Source of the DNA: Pedobacter hartonius
GTDB taxonomy: Bacteria; Bacteroidota; Bacteroidia; Sphingobacteriales; Sphingobacteriaceae
Direction: 5' to 3'
NCBI RefSeq assembly: GCF_900107535.1
Contig: NZ_FNRA01000005.1
Span: forward strand, 186,001-250,000
DNA length: 64,000 nt
This document shows, one piece after another, positions 7,859 to 15,693 of this stretch. The notes beneath the pieces are model-generated. The model was given only the letters and a program-made list of their open reading frames with translations, searched no databases and was not told the origin of the DNA. How positions within the stretch are numbered: the stretch's first letter is position 1; every line of letters starts with the position of its first letter. Both the position numbers and the translations under genes were made by a program.

Positions 7859-9229
7859 ATGGGACAAGAGAATGAGATAGATGAGTTGTTTAAACGCGGC
7901 CTGAATGACCCTGAGATTCCTTTCAATGAATTGGATTGGGCTAAGATGGAGCGAAAATTGGATGAGAAAAAGAAAAGAAAAATTATACCTCTCTGGGTAT
8001 TTGCAGCAAGCGGCGCAGCCGCCACAGTGCTGATTTTTCTGTTCTGGGTTTTGTCCGGCCCTGCTGTGTCTGAAAAAAGCAGTAAAGATTCATTGGCAGA
8101 TCATGTTGCAAAACCGGGAATTAAAAAAGAAACACCTCTTCAGGGAGCTGATTCTGCCAATACAAGTCTGGCTGCTGAATTGAACAGAATTCAGTCAACT
8201 GACAGTATAAAAATTAAACAGCCTGCTCCTGCAACTGAAAAATTTGCTTTAAGCCCGTTCAATACACCTGCAGATCAAATTCATGTACCATCTGTAAGCC
8301 CTGTAAATCCGGTAAACCCTCCGAATCCGCTTCGTCCTGTCTTTATACCTTTACCAGGTTATGCCCCCGCCCGAAATTCTCTTGCTGCCGGTTTAGAAAA
8401 GAATAACATGAAGCTCGTTTTTCCTCTGCCTGTTAAAATACCGGAAGAGTCAAATACGCCGTTGAGTGACAGTGCAATTCTGGCACAAAAAGCAATGGCA
8501 CTGGCAATGAGCAAAGATCCTCTTGAAAGGATCAACCATACAGATGTTGTACGCAGTGTTCAAAAGAAAATGGATGATGCTTTATCCACACGGCCCGACC
8601 TCATACTGAGTGCTATGGCGGCTCCGGATATTTCGTCGGGTCAGAATAATAAGTCATCCAGGATCAGTTCCAATCTCGGAGTGCTGGCCACTTATGCCCT
8701 TGGATCAAAGTTCAGTCTTACATCGGGAGCCATATATGCGAGAAAACTCTATAACTCCGGCGGTACGGCTGCCGGAGGGAGCACTTATGCACCTGCAGCC
8801 GGGGCCTGGGAAGTAAAAGCCGATTGTAATGTGCTTGATATACCCTTGAACGTGAATTACAAGCTGATAAATAAAAAGAAACTCTCGGTTACTGTAAATA
8901 CGGGGCTTTCAAGTTATTTTATGCTGAAAGAAAAGTATGATTACATTGTGGACCAGCCGGGTCAGCCACAACAGGTAACCACAACGGAATATTCGAATCA
9001 GAACCAGCATATTTTTGGTATTGCCAATTTAGCGCTGAGTTTCGATCATCAAATCAGTCAGAAGCTAAGTGTTGGCGTACAGCCCTTTGCCAAATTGCCA
9101 TTGACAGGAATAGGTAATAACGATGTCAATTTAAAATCTACAGGTATTTCCTTCTCCCTGAACATCGGTCTGTTCCCTGCTAAAAAACCGGGTAAACTTG
9201 CAGCAAGCAGGTATTCTTCTCTTCAGTAA
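7859..9229 (+). CDS. Anti-sigma-like membrane protein with C-terminal outer-membrane beta-barrel
   Basis: A 456-residue protein with mixed architecture. Residues 1-40 are a charged cytoplasmic segment containing P-F-N-E-L-D-W-A-K-M-E-R-K-L-D, the sort seen in short anti-sigma-like regions. Residues about 44-65 form one membrane helix (I-I-P-L-W-V-F-A-A-S-G). Residues 66-260 are a low-complexity periplasmic linker with a V-N-P-V-N-P-P-N-P repeat. Residues 265-456 look like a PorT-like outer-membrane barrel (L-G-V-L-A-T-Y-A-L-G-S-K-F, alternating strands, final F-S-L-N-I-G-L-F). The order implies a protein that reaches from cytoplasm to outer membrane. It most likely controls the sigma factor encoded just upstream. 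The signal it senses is unknown. Confidence 0.75.
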   Translation: MGQENEIDELFKRGLNDPEIPFNELDWAKMERKLDEKKKRKIIPLWVFAASGAAATVLIFLFWVLSGPAVSEKSSKDSLADHVAKPGIKKETPLQGADSANTSLAAELNRIQSTDSIKIKQPAPATEKFALSPFNTPADQIHVPSVSPVNPVNPPNPLRPVFIPLPGYAPARNSLAAGLEKNNMKLVFPLPVKIPEESNTPLSDSAILAQKAMALAMSKDPLERINHTDVVRSVQKKMDDALSTRPDLILSAMAAPDISSGQNNKSSRISSNLGVLATYALGSKFSLTSGAIYARKLYNSGGTAAGGSTYAPAAGAWEVKADCNVLDIPLNVNYKLINKKKLSVTVNTGLSSYFMLKEKYDYIVDQPGQPQQVTTTEYSNQNQHIFGIANLALSFDHQISQKLSVGVQPFAKLPLTGIGNNDVNLKSTGISFSLNIGLFPAKKPGKLAASRYSSLQ

Positions 9230-9422
9230 GCCGTCACTTCAATCCCCTGAACAGGCAAATATGCTTAAATGGAAAGAGGTCTTTCATTTTGAAAGGGTAT
9301 TTCGTGCCGGCAAATTCCAGGAAAAAGAATAATCCTCTTTGATATGCGTTTAAGGCCCTTTTTTATAGCAATTTTATGATCAGGCACTTCATTTGAACTA
9401 CATTGTTTTTAAAATAAAAAAA

Positions 9423-10031
9423 ATGGAAAATCAAATGATATTTGTGCGAGTTGCCACATTAAATGATATCAAATATGCCGGAGAAATCTGCCGTGAAACT
9501 GAAGCCTCTGCTATAGCGAGAGGCTCTGGAATTACAAAACGCACACCCGCTTCCGTTGCTCAGAAGATCCGCGATGGAAAAGCCGTTGTCGCCGTTACAG
9601 CAAACGGGCAATGGGTAGGTTTCGCTTATATTCAGCCCTGGGAAAAAGGTAAATATATTTCTAATTCAGGTTTGATCGTTTCACCGGCATTCCGGAAATC
9701 AGGCGTAGCCAAAGCGATTAAGGACAGGATTTTTAAAATGTCCAGAAGGATGTACCCGGATGCGAAGATCTTCAGCATCACCTCTGGTGCAGCGATCATG
9801 AAAATGAATACCCGGCTGGGGTTTGAACCCGTTACTTTCCAGGATATTACGCATGATGAACTCTTTTGGGAAGGATGCAGAAGCTGCGTGAACTACGATA
9901 TCCTGGAAGGTAAAAAAAAGTGTAACTGTTTATGTACCGCGATGTTATTTGATCCGGAAAAACTTGAAGAGCCAGCTGCTCTTGCGGGTGAAGCGACGTA
10001 TTTCCCTGTATATCTCTCAGAAGCCAACTAA
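9423..10031 (+). CDS. GNAT acetyltransferase of the Bacteroidota arginine-cluster type
   Basis: A 202-residue GNAT starting M-E-N-Q-M-I. It closely resembles the acetyltransferase that in many Bacteroidota precedes argG: R-G-S-G-I-T-K-R-T-P, the acetyl-CoA region N-S-G-L-I-V-x-P-A-F-R-K-S-G-V-A-K-A-I-K, I-F-S-I-T-S-G-A-A-I-M-K-M-N-T-R-L-G-F, and a C-terminal W-E-G-C-R-S-C-V-N-Y-D-I-L with C-N-C-L-C-T-A-M-L. The paired cysteines could bind metal. In arginine clusters it is thought to make an acylated intermediate. Here no arginine gene is nearby, so this is an orphan copy. The upstream TTG at 9393 adds a lysine-rich leader unlike the family; the ATG at 9423 is preferred. Confidence 0.75.
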   Translation: MENQMIFVRVATLNDIKYAGEICRETEASAIARGSGITKRTPASVAQKIRDGKAVVAVTANGQWVGFAYIQPWEKGKYISNSGLIVSPAFRKSGVAKAIKDRIFKMSRRMYPDAKIFSITSGAAIMKMNTRLGFEPVTFQDITHDELFWEGCRSCVNYDILEGKKKCNCLCTAMLFDPEKLEEPAALAGEATYFPVYLSEAN

Positions 10032-10104
10032 TTTTTCAATCCGGTTTGAAATCGGTACTTGAATCGTAGATACGGGTTTTTCCGTTTATATTAGCGTAAT
10101 AAGA

Positions 10105-10155
10105 AGGGCTTATCCGGTTAACATGACAAAATAGCTTAATAACTGGATAACCCTG
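10105..10155 (+). promoter_or_regulatory. Inverted repeat upstream of the fucose operon
   Basis: TTATCCGGTTA (10110-10120) and TAACTGGATAA (10140-10150) form an 11-bp inverted repeat with one G-T pair and a 19-base gap. Flanking AGGG and CCCT extend the pairing after a bulged C. It lies 85 bases before the FucP start, so it could be an operator or a terminator for the upstream GNAT gene. No T-run follows. Confidence 0.4.
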
Positions 10156-10234
10156 CGTTGCTTTTTTTAGCAAAAACAACCTTTCTTTATCTACACCAAT
10201 ATAGACATTTAAACCTGTATACAAACGATTATAA

Positions 10235-11479
10235 ATGAGAAAGAATCATTTTGCTGTAGTATTGATCATCTCCCTGTTTTTCCTTTGGGGATTTGCCTTG
10301 AATTTAAACCCCATTCTTATTCCGCATTTAAAAAAGGCATGCCAACTTTCAGATACCCAGTCTGCCTTTATCGATTCGGCATCTTACATCGCCTATTTTC
10401 TCCTTGCACTGCCGGCCGGATGGTTTATGAAAAAATTCGGATATAAAGGTGGTATTGTATTCGGCCTTACGCTGTTTGCCATAGGAGCGTTCTTATTTTA
10501 CCCTGCCGCAATGACGCGTTCCTATGTATTCTTTCTTGCCGCGCTGTTTGTGATTGCCAGCGGCCTTACCTTTCTGGAGACGGCGGCAAATCCCTATATC
10601 ACTGTTCTGGGTGATGCCGAGGGTGCAACTCAAAGGTTAAACTTTGCCCAGTCTTTTAATGGCCTTGCAGCTACGCTTGCACCTTTGCTGGGAGGGATGT
10701 TTATCCTCTCGGGACAAAAGCTTAGTACAGCAGCCGGGGCGGCCATGAGCCCTGAGCAGCTGAATGCCTATCTGGATAAAGAAGCGTCAGCGGTACAAGT
10801 CCCTTTTCTGATCATCGGGGCTGTAGTTTTACTGATCGCCCTGTTCCTGATCAGAACACCTCTGCCTGAAATTCAGAACGAAACCGGTCATGAAGAGGCA
10901 ACAGGATCATTGTTAAAAGAGAAGAACCTGATGCTGGGAGTTACCGCTCAGTTTTTTTATGTAGGTGCACAGACCTGCGTAAGCAGCTTTTTTATCCGGT
11001 TCTCGTCACATGTGGCAGGTATCGAAGAGAAGTCGGCCGCGCTGTTCCTCTCTGGTGCACTGCTTGGATTTATGGCAGGCAGGTTTATAGGTACATTTTT
11101 AATGAAATATATTGCTCCGTCAAAGTTGCTGGCAATCTATAGCCTGATCAATATTGTGCTGATTGCTGCAGCAGTATTACTGGAAGGTAAAGCTTCTGTG
11201 TATGCTTTAATGGGAGTGGAATTTTTTATGTCCATCATGTTCCCAACTATATTTTCTTTGAGCATCCACGGACTCGGATCGAGGATGAAAGAGGGGGCTT
11301 CAATGGTGATTATGGCAATTGTTGGGGGTGCCGTTTTTCCGGTACTGATGGGCAGGCTTTCAGATCTGACAGATATCCAGGTGGCCTATTCGGTGCCTGC
11401 AATTTGTTTTGCCGTGATCTTTTATTTCGCATTAACGAACCTGAAAGTGAAGAAGATAAAACTAAGTGTGGCACATTAA
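10235..11479 (+). CDS. fucP: L-fucose:H+ symporter, FucP family (MFS)
   Basis: A 414-residue, 12-helix MFS protein of the FucP type. The opening F-F-L-W-G-F-A-L-N-L-N-P-I-L-I-P-H-L-K matches FucP proteins, and the two acidic residues known to matter in E. coli FucP have counterparts in Q-S-A-F-I-D-S-A-S-Y (Asp in helix 1-2) and G-L-T-F-L-E-T-A-A-N-P-Y (Glu in helix 4). It should import L-fucose or a related sugar with protons across the inner membrane. The next gene, 14 bases on, is a fuconolactonase-like hydrolase, which supports fucose as substrate. Start at an ATG followed directly by a basic and hydrophobic stretch. Confidence 0.88.
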   Translation: MRKNHFAVVLIISLFFLWGFALNLNPILIPHLKKACQLSDTQSAFIDSASYIAYFLLALPAGWFMKKFGYKGGIVFGLTLFAIGAFLFYPAAMTRSYVFFLAALFVIASGLTFLETAANPYITVLGDAEGATQRLNFAQSFNGLAATLAPLLGGMFILSGQKLSTAAGAAMSPEQLNAYLDKEASAVQVPFLIIGAVVLLIALFLIRTPLPEIQNETGHEEATGSLLKEKNLMLGVTAQFFYVGAQTCVSSFFIRFSSHVAGIEEKSAALFLSGALLGFMAGRFIGTFLMKYIAPSKLLAIYSLINIVLIAAAVLLEGKASVYALMGVEFFMSIMFPTIFSLSIHGLGSRMKEGASMVIMAIVGGAVFPVLMGRLSDLTDIQVAYSVPAICFAVIFYFALTNLKVKKIKLSVAH

Positions 11480-11493
11480 GAAAATAACCTGTA

Positions 11494-12324
11494 ATGGTAA
11501 CGATCGACTCACATCAGCATTTCTGGAAATATGACCGCGTACAGCACAACTGGATCGGTGATGATATGGCTGTCATCAGGCGCGATTTCCTGCCGGAAGA
11601 TCTCGCTCCTGTTTTGCAGGAAAATAATGTTCAGGGCTGTATTGCCGTTCAGGCAGAGCAGAGCCTGGAAGAAACGGATTTCCTGCTCGGCCTGAGCCAT
11701 CAACATGATTTTATCAGGGGAGTAGTAGGCTGGGCAGACCTGCAGTCGCCCGGTATTGAAAGATCCCTGGAAGCTTATGCGGCATTCCCTGCTCTAAAGG
11801 GCTTCCGGCATATTCTGCAAGGCGAAAAAAAACGTGACCTGTGCCTGCAGGATTCTTTTTTAAGAGGCATATCACTGCTCGAAAAATATAACTTTTCCTA
11901 TGATATCCTGATTCTCAGGGATCAGCTGCAGTTCATTCCTGACCTGGTTTCCCGATTTCCAAACCAGCGCTTTGTACTGGATCATCTGGCAAAACCGGCC
12001 ATCAGGCAGCGAGATATCACAGAATGGAAACGGGATATTAGAAAGGTAGCACAATATGAAAATGTGTACTGTAAAGTTTCCGGTATGGTTACTGAAGCTG
12101 ATCTGCAAAATTGGCGGATTGAAGATATTATTCCGTATCTTGAGGTGATATTAAATGCTTTTAGTGCCGGAAGAACGATGTACGGATCCGATTGGCCGGT
12201 ATGTCTGGCTGCTGGTAGCTACACGCAGGTGATGCATGTCGTAAAATCCTATTTCAGTTCATGTACGGAAAACGAACAGCAGCTTTTTTTTGGTAAAAAT
12301 GCAATTGATTTCTATCATTTATAA
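11494..12324 (+). CDS. Amidohydrolase, probable L-fuconolactonase
   Basis: A 276-residue amidohydrolase-2 family TIM barrel. Metal-binding residues are visible in D-S-H-Q-H-F-W at the N-terminus, D-H-L-A-K-P in the middle and Y-G-S-D-W-P near the C-terminus. The opening I-D-S-H-Q-H-F-W-K-Y and the G-W-A-D-L motif match the lactonases that open L-fucono-1,5-lactone to L-fuconate. It acts in the cytoplasm as step two of the oxidative fucose pathway. It sits between the fucose symporter and a decayed fucose dehydrogenase-like gene (8-base gap), an order that fits one operon. Rhamnonolactone is an alternative substrate. Confidence 0.82.
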   Translation: MVTIDSHQHFWKYDRVQHNWIGDDMAVIRRDFLPEDLAPVLQENNVQGCIAVQAEQSLEETDFLLGLSHQHDFIRGVVGWADLQSPGIERSLEAYAAFPALKGFRHILQGEKKRDLCLQDSFLRGISLLEKYNFSYDILILRDQLQFIPDLVSRFPNQRFVLDHLAKPAIRQRDITEWKRDIRKVAQYENVYCKVSGMVTEADLQNWRIEDIIPYLEVILNAFSAGRTMYGSDWPVCLAAGSYTQVMHVVKSYFSSCTENEQQLFFGKNAIDFYHL

Positions 12325-12332
12325 CAGATCAC

Positions 12333-12634
12333 ATGAAAAATACGCTTTCGGAAAGTTTGTTGCTGCCCAAAGTTATTTTTGATACCAGCGGTTTAGGCAA
12401 TCTTTACCAGGCTGTTCCATTTGAAGAAAAAAAAGAGATCGTTCGTCAGTGCATTCTGCACGCTCCCGGCAAACCGGTGTTTGATTCTGCGGCATTCCAG
12501 GTGTGGAAAGTATTGCTATGAATACCACCCGCCCGGAAAAAGTGAAAGCGAATATTGCGATGGCCAGTCAGGAGCTGCCGGGGGGATTCTGGGAGGCAAT
12601 GAAGGATGAAGGATTAATAAACAGCTATAAATAG
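12333..12634 (+). pseudogene. Internally deleted aldo/keto reductase (L-fucose dehydrogenase type)
   Basis: Two ends of one gene are present and the middle is missing. The N-terminal part (12333 to about 12490) reads L-P-K-V-I-F-D-T-S-G-L-G-N-L-Y and ends K-P-V-F-D-S-A, the start of a D-threo-aldose/L-fucose dehydrogenase. The C-terminal part, in another frame from about 12491, reads G-I-P-G-V-E-S-I-A-M-N-T-T-R-P-E-K-V-K then Q-E-L-P-G-G-F-W-E-A-M-K-D-E-G-L-I, the end of the same family. Some 200 or more internal codons are lost, including the catalytic Asp-Tyr-Lys-His region, and the join is out of frame. The flanking genes are intact. It cannot make an active enzyme. Confidence 0.8.
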
Positions 12635-13645
12635 ATGAAAACACTTACTTGTAACACCCCGGGAGAATTTGAGTATACAGTAACTAAAATGCCTGAAGAA
12701 CGGGAAAACTATAGTATATTAAAGGTTTTGCGTGTGGGTATCTGCGGTACCGATATACACGCTTTTGGAGGAACACAGCCGTTTTTTCAATATCCCAGGA
12801 TACTGGGGCATGAACTCGCTGCAGAGATCATAAGTACGGAGGGAAATGGCTTTAGCGTTGGAAATATCGTAAGCATAAGCCCCTATTTCTACTGTGGGAG
12901 GTGTGTAGCCTGCAGAAATGGGAAAACCAATTGCTGTGTAAAAATGGAGGTGTTTGGGGTACATATAGACGGGGGGATGAGGGGATATATTTCTGTGCCT
13001 GACTATGCGCTGGTACATGGTGAAGGATTGTCTGCTGATGAATTGGTGCTGGTAGAGCCTTTGGCTATAGGCGCACATGGGGTAAGGCGTGCGGGAGTAG
13101 AGATGGGCGAATTTGTACTTGTGATGGGTGCCGGGCCGATAGGATTGGGCACGATGGATTTTGCTGCAATAGCCGGAGGCAGGGTCATTGCAATGGACGT
13201 AAACCCGCACCGGCTGGAATTCTGCAAGGACACCTTAGGCATTCCTTACCAGATCAACCCGCTTACAGATAACGTCATGGAGAAATTAATGGAAATTACT
13301 GATGGCGATATGCCGACGGTTGTCATGGACTGTACAGGAAATCTAAATGCGATCAATTCTGGTGTGCAATACCTGGCACATGGTGGAAGATATGTACTGA
13401 TAGGACTGCAAAAGGAAGAGCTGGTGATCAGCCATCCCGAATTTCATAAACGTGAAGCTACATTAATGAGCAGCCGCAATGCGCTGCCCGAAGATTTTAC
13501 ACAGGTAGTATCCTGTATCAGGGATGGTTCTGTCCGGCCTGAAAATTATATCACCAACAAGATAGAGTTCGATGAAATAAAGTACCAGTTTTCGGAGATC
13601 ACAGATCCTGCAAACGGCGTAATCAAAGCGGTAGTTGTTTTTTGA
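12635..13645 (+). CDS. Zinc-dependent alcohol dehydrogenase (MDR family)
   Basis: A 336-residue medium-chain zinc dehydrogenase. Catalytic zinc residues are visible in G-I-C-G-T-D-I-H and G-H-E-L. The structural zinc lobe is Y-C-G-R-C-V-A-C-R-N-G-K-T-N-C-C. The Rossmann nucleotide-binding motif is V-M-G-A-G-P-I-G-L-G, followed by A-M-D-V-N, which suggests NAD(H). Relatives oxidise polyols or sugar acids. Its ATG directly follows the stop of the broken aldo/keto reductase, so it belongs to the fucose operon. It may oxidise L-fucose itself or a later intermediate; the sequence alone does not decide. No fuconate dehydratase gene is in the window. Confidence 0.85.
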   Translation: MKTLTCNTPGEFEYTVTKMPEERENYSILKVLRVGICGTDIHAFGGTQPFFQYPRILGHELAAEIISTEGNGFSVGNIVSISPYFYCGRCVACRNGKTNCCVKMEVFGVHIDGGMRGYISVPDYALVHGEGLSADELVLVEPLAIGAHGVRRAGVEMGEFVLVMGAGPIGLGTMDFAAIAGGRVIAMDVNPHRLEFCKDTLGIPYQINPLTDNVMEKLMEITDGDMPTVVMDCTGNLNAINSGVQYLAHGGRYVLIGLQKEELVISHPEFHKREATLMSSRNALPEDFTQVVSCIRDGSVRPENYITNKIEFDEIKYQFSEITDPANGVIKAVVVF

Positions 13646-13680
13646 TTATTTTTATAATACATTGAAGAAAATTTATCAGC

Positions 13681-15339
13681 ATGAAGAAAACCGTTCTCTG
13701 CCTGGCTGCTGCTATCTGTTTCACCGCCTGTAAGCAAAAAGTAAGTCCTGCCGCCGGCGAAGCTGCAGATTCTACTGCCATTAAAATGATCAATGATTCC
13801 AGTTTTGTGAAACATCTCGGTGTTTTGGCTTCGGACAAATTTCAGGGGAGGAAACCGTTCACAGCAGGAGAAACGAGGTCTATCAATTATCTGAAAGAGC
13901 AGTTCAGCGCGCTGGGTCTCAAGCCGGGGAATGGGGACAGTTATTTCCAGGAAGTGCCGATGGTGGAGATCAGGTCTACGCCCGACAGTAAAATGGTATT
14001 TAAAGGTGCGTCTGGAAGCGTTACAGCCAGCTATCTGACTGAATTTGTGGCGGGTACCAGAAGGGTGCGGCCCCAGGTTAACCTGCAGAATTCACCGCTG
14101 GTTTTTGCCGGCTACGGGATTGTAGCTCCTGAATATAAGTGGAATGATTACGCAGGACTGAATGTAAAGGGGAAAACAGTAGTGGTAATGATCAACGATC
14201 CGGGATTTTCAGATTCTACCCTGTTTAAGGGAAAAAGTATGACCTATTACGGACGCTGGACCTATAAGTTTGAAGAGGCTGCCCGTCAGGGTGCCGCAGG
14301 GATCCTGATCATACATGATACTGCTCCGGCCGCCTATCCATGGTCTGTGGTCCGCAGCGGCTGGTCGAAATCAAAACTGCAGCTTGAAGAAAAGGATAAT
14401 AACATGTCGAGAGCCATAGTCGAAGGCTGGATCACGCTGGATATTGCCAGGCAATTGTTCAAACTCGGCGGTCAGTCTGACGCCCTTTTTGCGCAGGCCA
14501 TGAAGTCCGGTTTTAAAGCAGTAGATCTAAAAATGACCACTTCATTAAAGGTAACTAATACCATTAAAAAATCAGTATCGAATAACGTAGTTGCGGTTAT
14601 CCATGGAACAAAAAGACGGGATGAAAATATCATTTATTCTGCACATTGGGATCATTTAGGTGTTGGAGAGCCTGTTAATGGTGATTCGATTTACAATGGT
14701 GCTGTAGATAATGCTACGGGTGTTGCCGCACTGCTGGGCCTGGCCGCTGCATTTGAAAAGGCGACTGAAAAGCCGGAACGTTCTATTGTTTTTGTTTCCT
14801 TTACAGGAGAAGAACAGGGCCTTTTAGGCTCTGAATATTATGCCAAACACCCGGTATTCCCTGTCAGGAAAACGGTTGCCGACATCAATATGGATATGAT
14901 GGGGCTGGCTGGCAAAACTAAGGATATTGTGATTTATGGCTTTGGTCAGTCTGACCTCGAAGATTATGCTGCTGCATCTGCAAAGAAACAGGGCCGTGTC
15001 ACTGTTAAAGATCCAAAACCCTCTACCGGGCTTTATTACCGCTCTGATCACTTTAACATGGCCAAAGTAGGTATTCCGTCTTTATTTACCGGATCCGGAG
15101 TAGATAATGTAACCCATGGAAAGGAATGGGGGCAACAGCAGGCCGATGATTTTTTCAAATCAAGGTACCATTCTCCCCAGGATAATTTTGATCCGAAAGC
15201 CGATGTAAGCGGTATGGTAGAAGATGTGCGCCTGTTATTTGATGTAGGCTACCGCCTGAGCAATGAGACCACTTTCCCCAAATGGAAATCCGGTTCAGAG
15301 TTTAAAGTAATGCGGGATAAAGCAAAGTATAAACTTTAA
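13681..15339 (+). CDS. M28 family metallopeptidase lipoprotein
   Basis: A 552-residue secreted lipoprotein (lipobox F-T-A-C at about residue 17). A protease-associated insert covers roughly residues 120-260 (V-F-A-G-Y-G-I-V-A-P-E-Y-K-W-N-D-Y-A-G). The M28 zinc peptidase core follows: Y-S-A-H-W-D-H-L-G, D-N-A-T-G, F-T-G-E-E-Q-G-L-L-G-S, I-N-M-D-M-M-G and Y-H-S-P-Q-D, giving the expected His, Asp, Glu-Glu, Asp and His residues for two zinc ions. It should release N-terminal amino acids from peptides outside the cytoplasm. It starts 35 bases after the dehydrogenase, possibly read through from the fucose operon, and ends at a strong hairpin terminator. Confidence 0.92.
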   Translation: MKKTVLCLAAAICFTACKQKVSPAAGEAADSTAIKMINDSSFVKHLGVLASDKFQGRKPFTAGETRSINYLKEQFSALGLKPGNGDSYFQEVPMVEIRSTPDSKMVFKGASGSVTASYLTEFVAGTRRVRPQVNLQNSPLVFAGYGIVAPEYKWNDYAGLNVKGKTVVVMINDPGFSDSTLFKGKSMTYYGRWTYKFEEAARQGAAGILIIHDTAPAAYPWSVVRSGWSKSKLQLEEKDNNMSRAIVEGWITLDIARQLFKLGGQSDALFAQAMKSGFKAVDLKMTTSLKVTNTIKKSVSNNVVAVIHGTKRRDENIIYSAHWDHLGVGEPVNGDSIYNGAVDNATGVAALLGLAAAFEKATEKPERSIVFVSFTGEEQGLLGSEYYAKHPVFPVRKTVADINMDMMGLAGKTKDIVIYGFGQSDLEDYAAASAKKQGRVTVKDPKPSTGLYYRSDHFNMAKVGIPSLFTGSGVDNVTHGKEWGQQQADDFFKSRYHSPQDNFDPKADVSGMVEDVRLLFDVGYRLSNETTFPKWKSGSEFKVMRDKAKYKL

Positions 15340-15354
15340 GCCACTGGTCAAATC

Positions 15355-15410
15355 AAAAATACTCTCCTGTTTGAGGCCCGATAGGCTGCCTCAAACAGGA
15401 GAGTATTTTT
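15355..15410. terminator. Bidirectional intrinsic terminator with a perfect 23-bp stem
   Basis: Arms 15355-15377 and 15388-15410 are exact reverse complements, with a 10-base loop. The left arm starts with a run of A and the right arm ends with a run of T, so it can terminate the M28 gene on the plus strand and the small acidic gene on the minus strand. Confidence 0.9.
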
Positions 15411-15472
15411 AGCAAAGCAGGATAAAGTTCCTGGCTTTAACGTTTTTGCTAGTACTGAACATTTTGCAAAAA

Positions 15473-15682
15473 TTACGCGTGTCCGGGATATTCCTCGTCC
15501 GACTGATTGCCGCTTCCATGTTTTTCAGAATATTCCCTGGCCTTTTCATCTGCAATTTCATTGCCTGTTTGTTCGCTCTCCAGGTTTTCATCCAGGCGGT
15601 CGTTCCATTGGTCAATGCCGTCCGGATTAGGTTTCACCTGCTCTTTTTCTGCGTTGTTTTTCTGATTCTCTTCCATAGTCAT
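15473..15682 (-). CDS. Small acidic hydrophilic protein
   Basis: A 69-residue protein starting M-T-M-E-E-N-Q. It has no membrane segment and no hydrophobic core, is rich in Glu, Asp, Asn and Lys, and is predicted to be disordered. No domain is recognised. It lies 11 bases downstream of the TspO-like gene on the same strand and ends before a strong shared terminator, which supports a real gene. It resembles in composition three other small proteins in this window (17318, 28702 and 60105). Function unknown; a stress-related or chaperone-like role would be a guess. Confidence 0.6.
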   Translation of the reverse strand: MTMEENQKNNAEKEQVKPNPDGIDQWNDRLDENLESEQTGNEIADEKAREYSEKHGSGNQSDEEYPGHA

Positions 15683-15693
15683 TTTAAATTAAA

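Noticed and set aside
10036-10224. 62-codon minus-strand frame between the GNAT and FucP genes
   Set aside because: No family likeness, and it covers the presumed promoter and inverted repeat of the fucose operon.
12719-13210. 163-codon minus-strand frame
   Set aside because: It is antisense to the zinc dehydrogenase with its clear zinc and Rossmann motifs.
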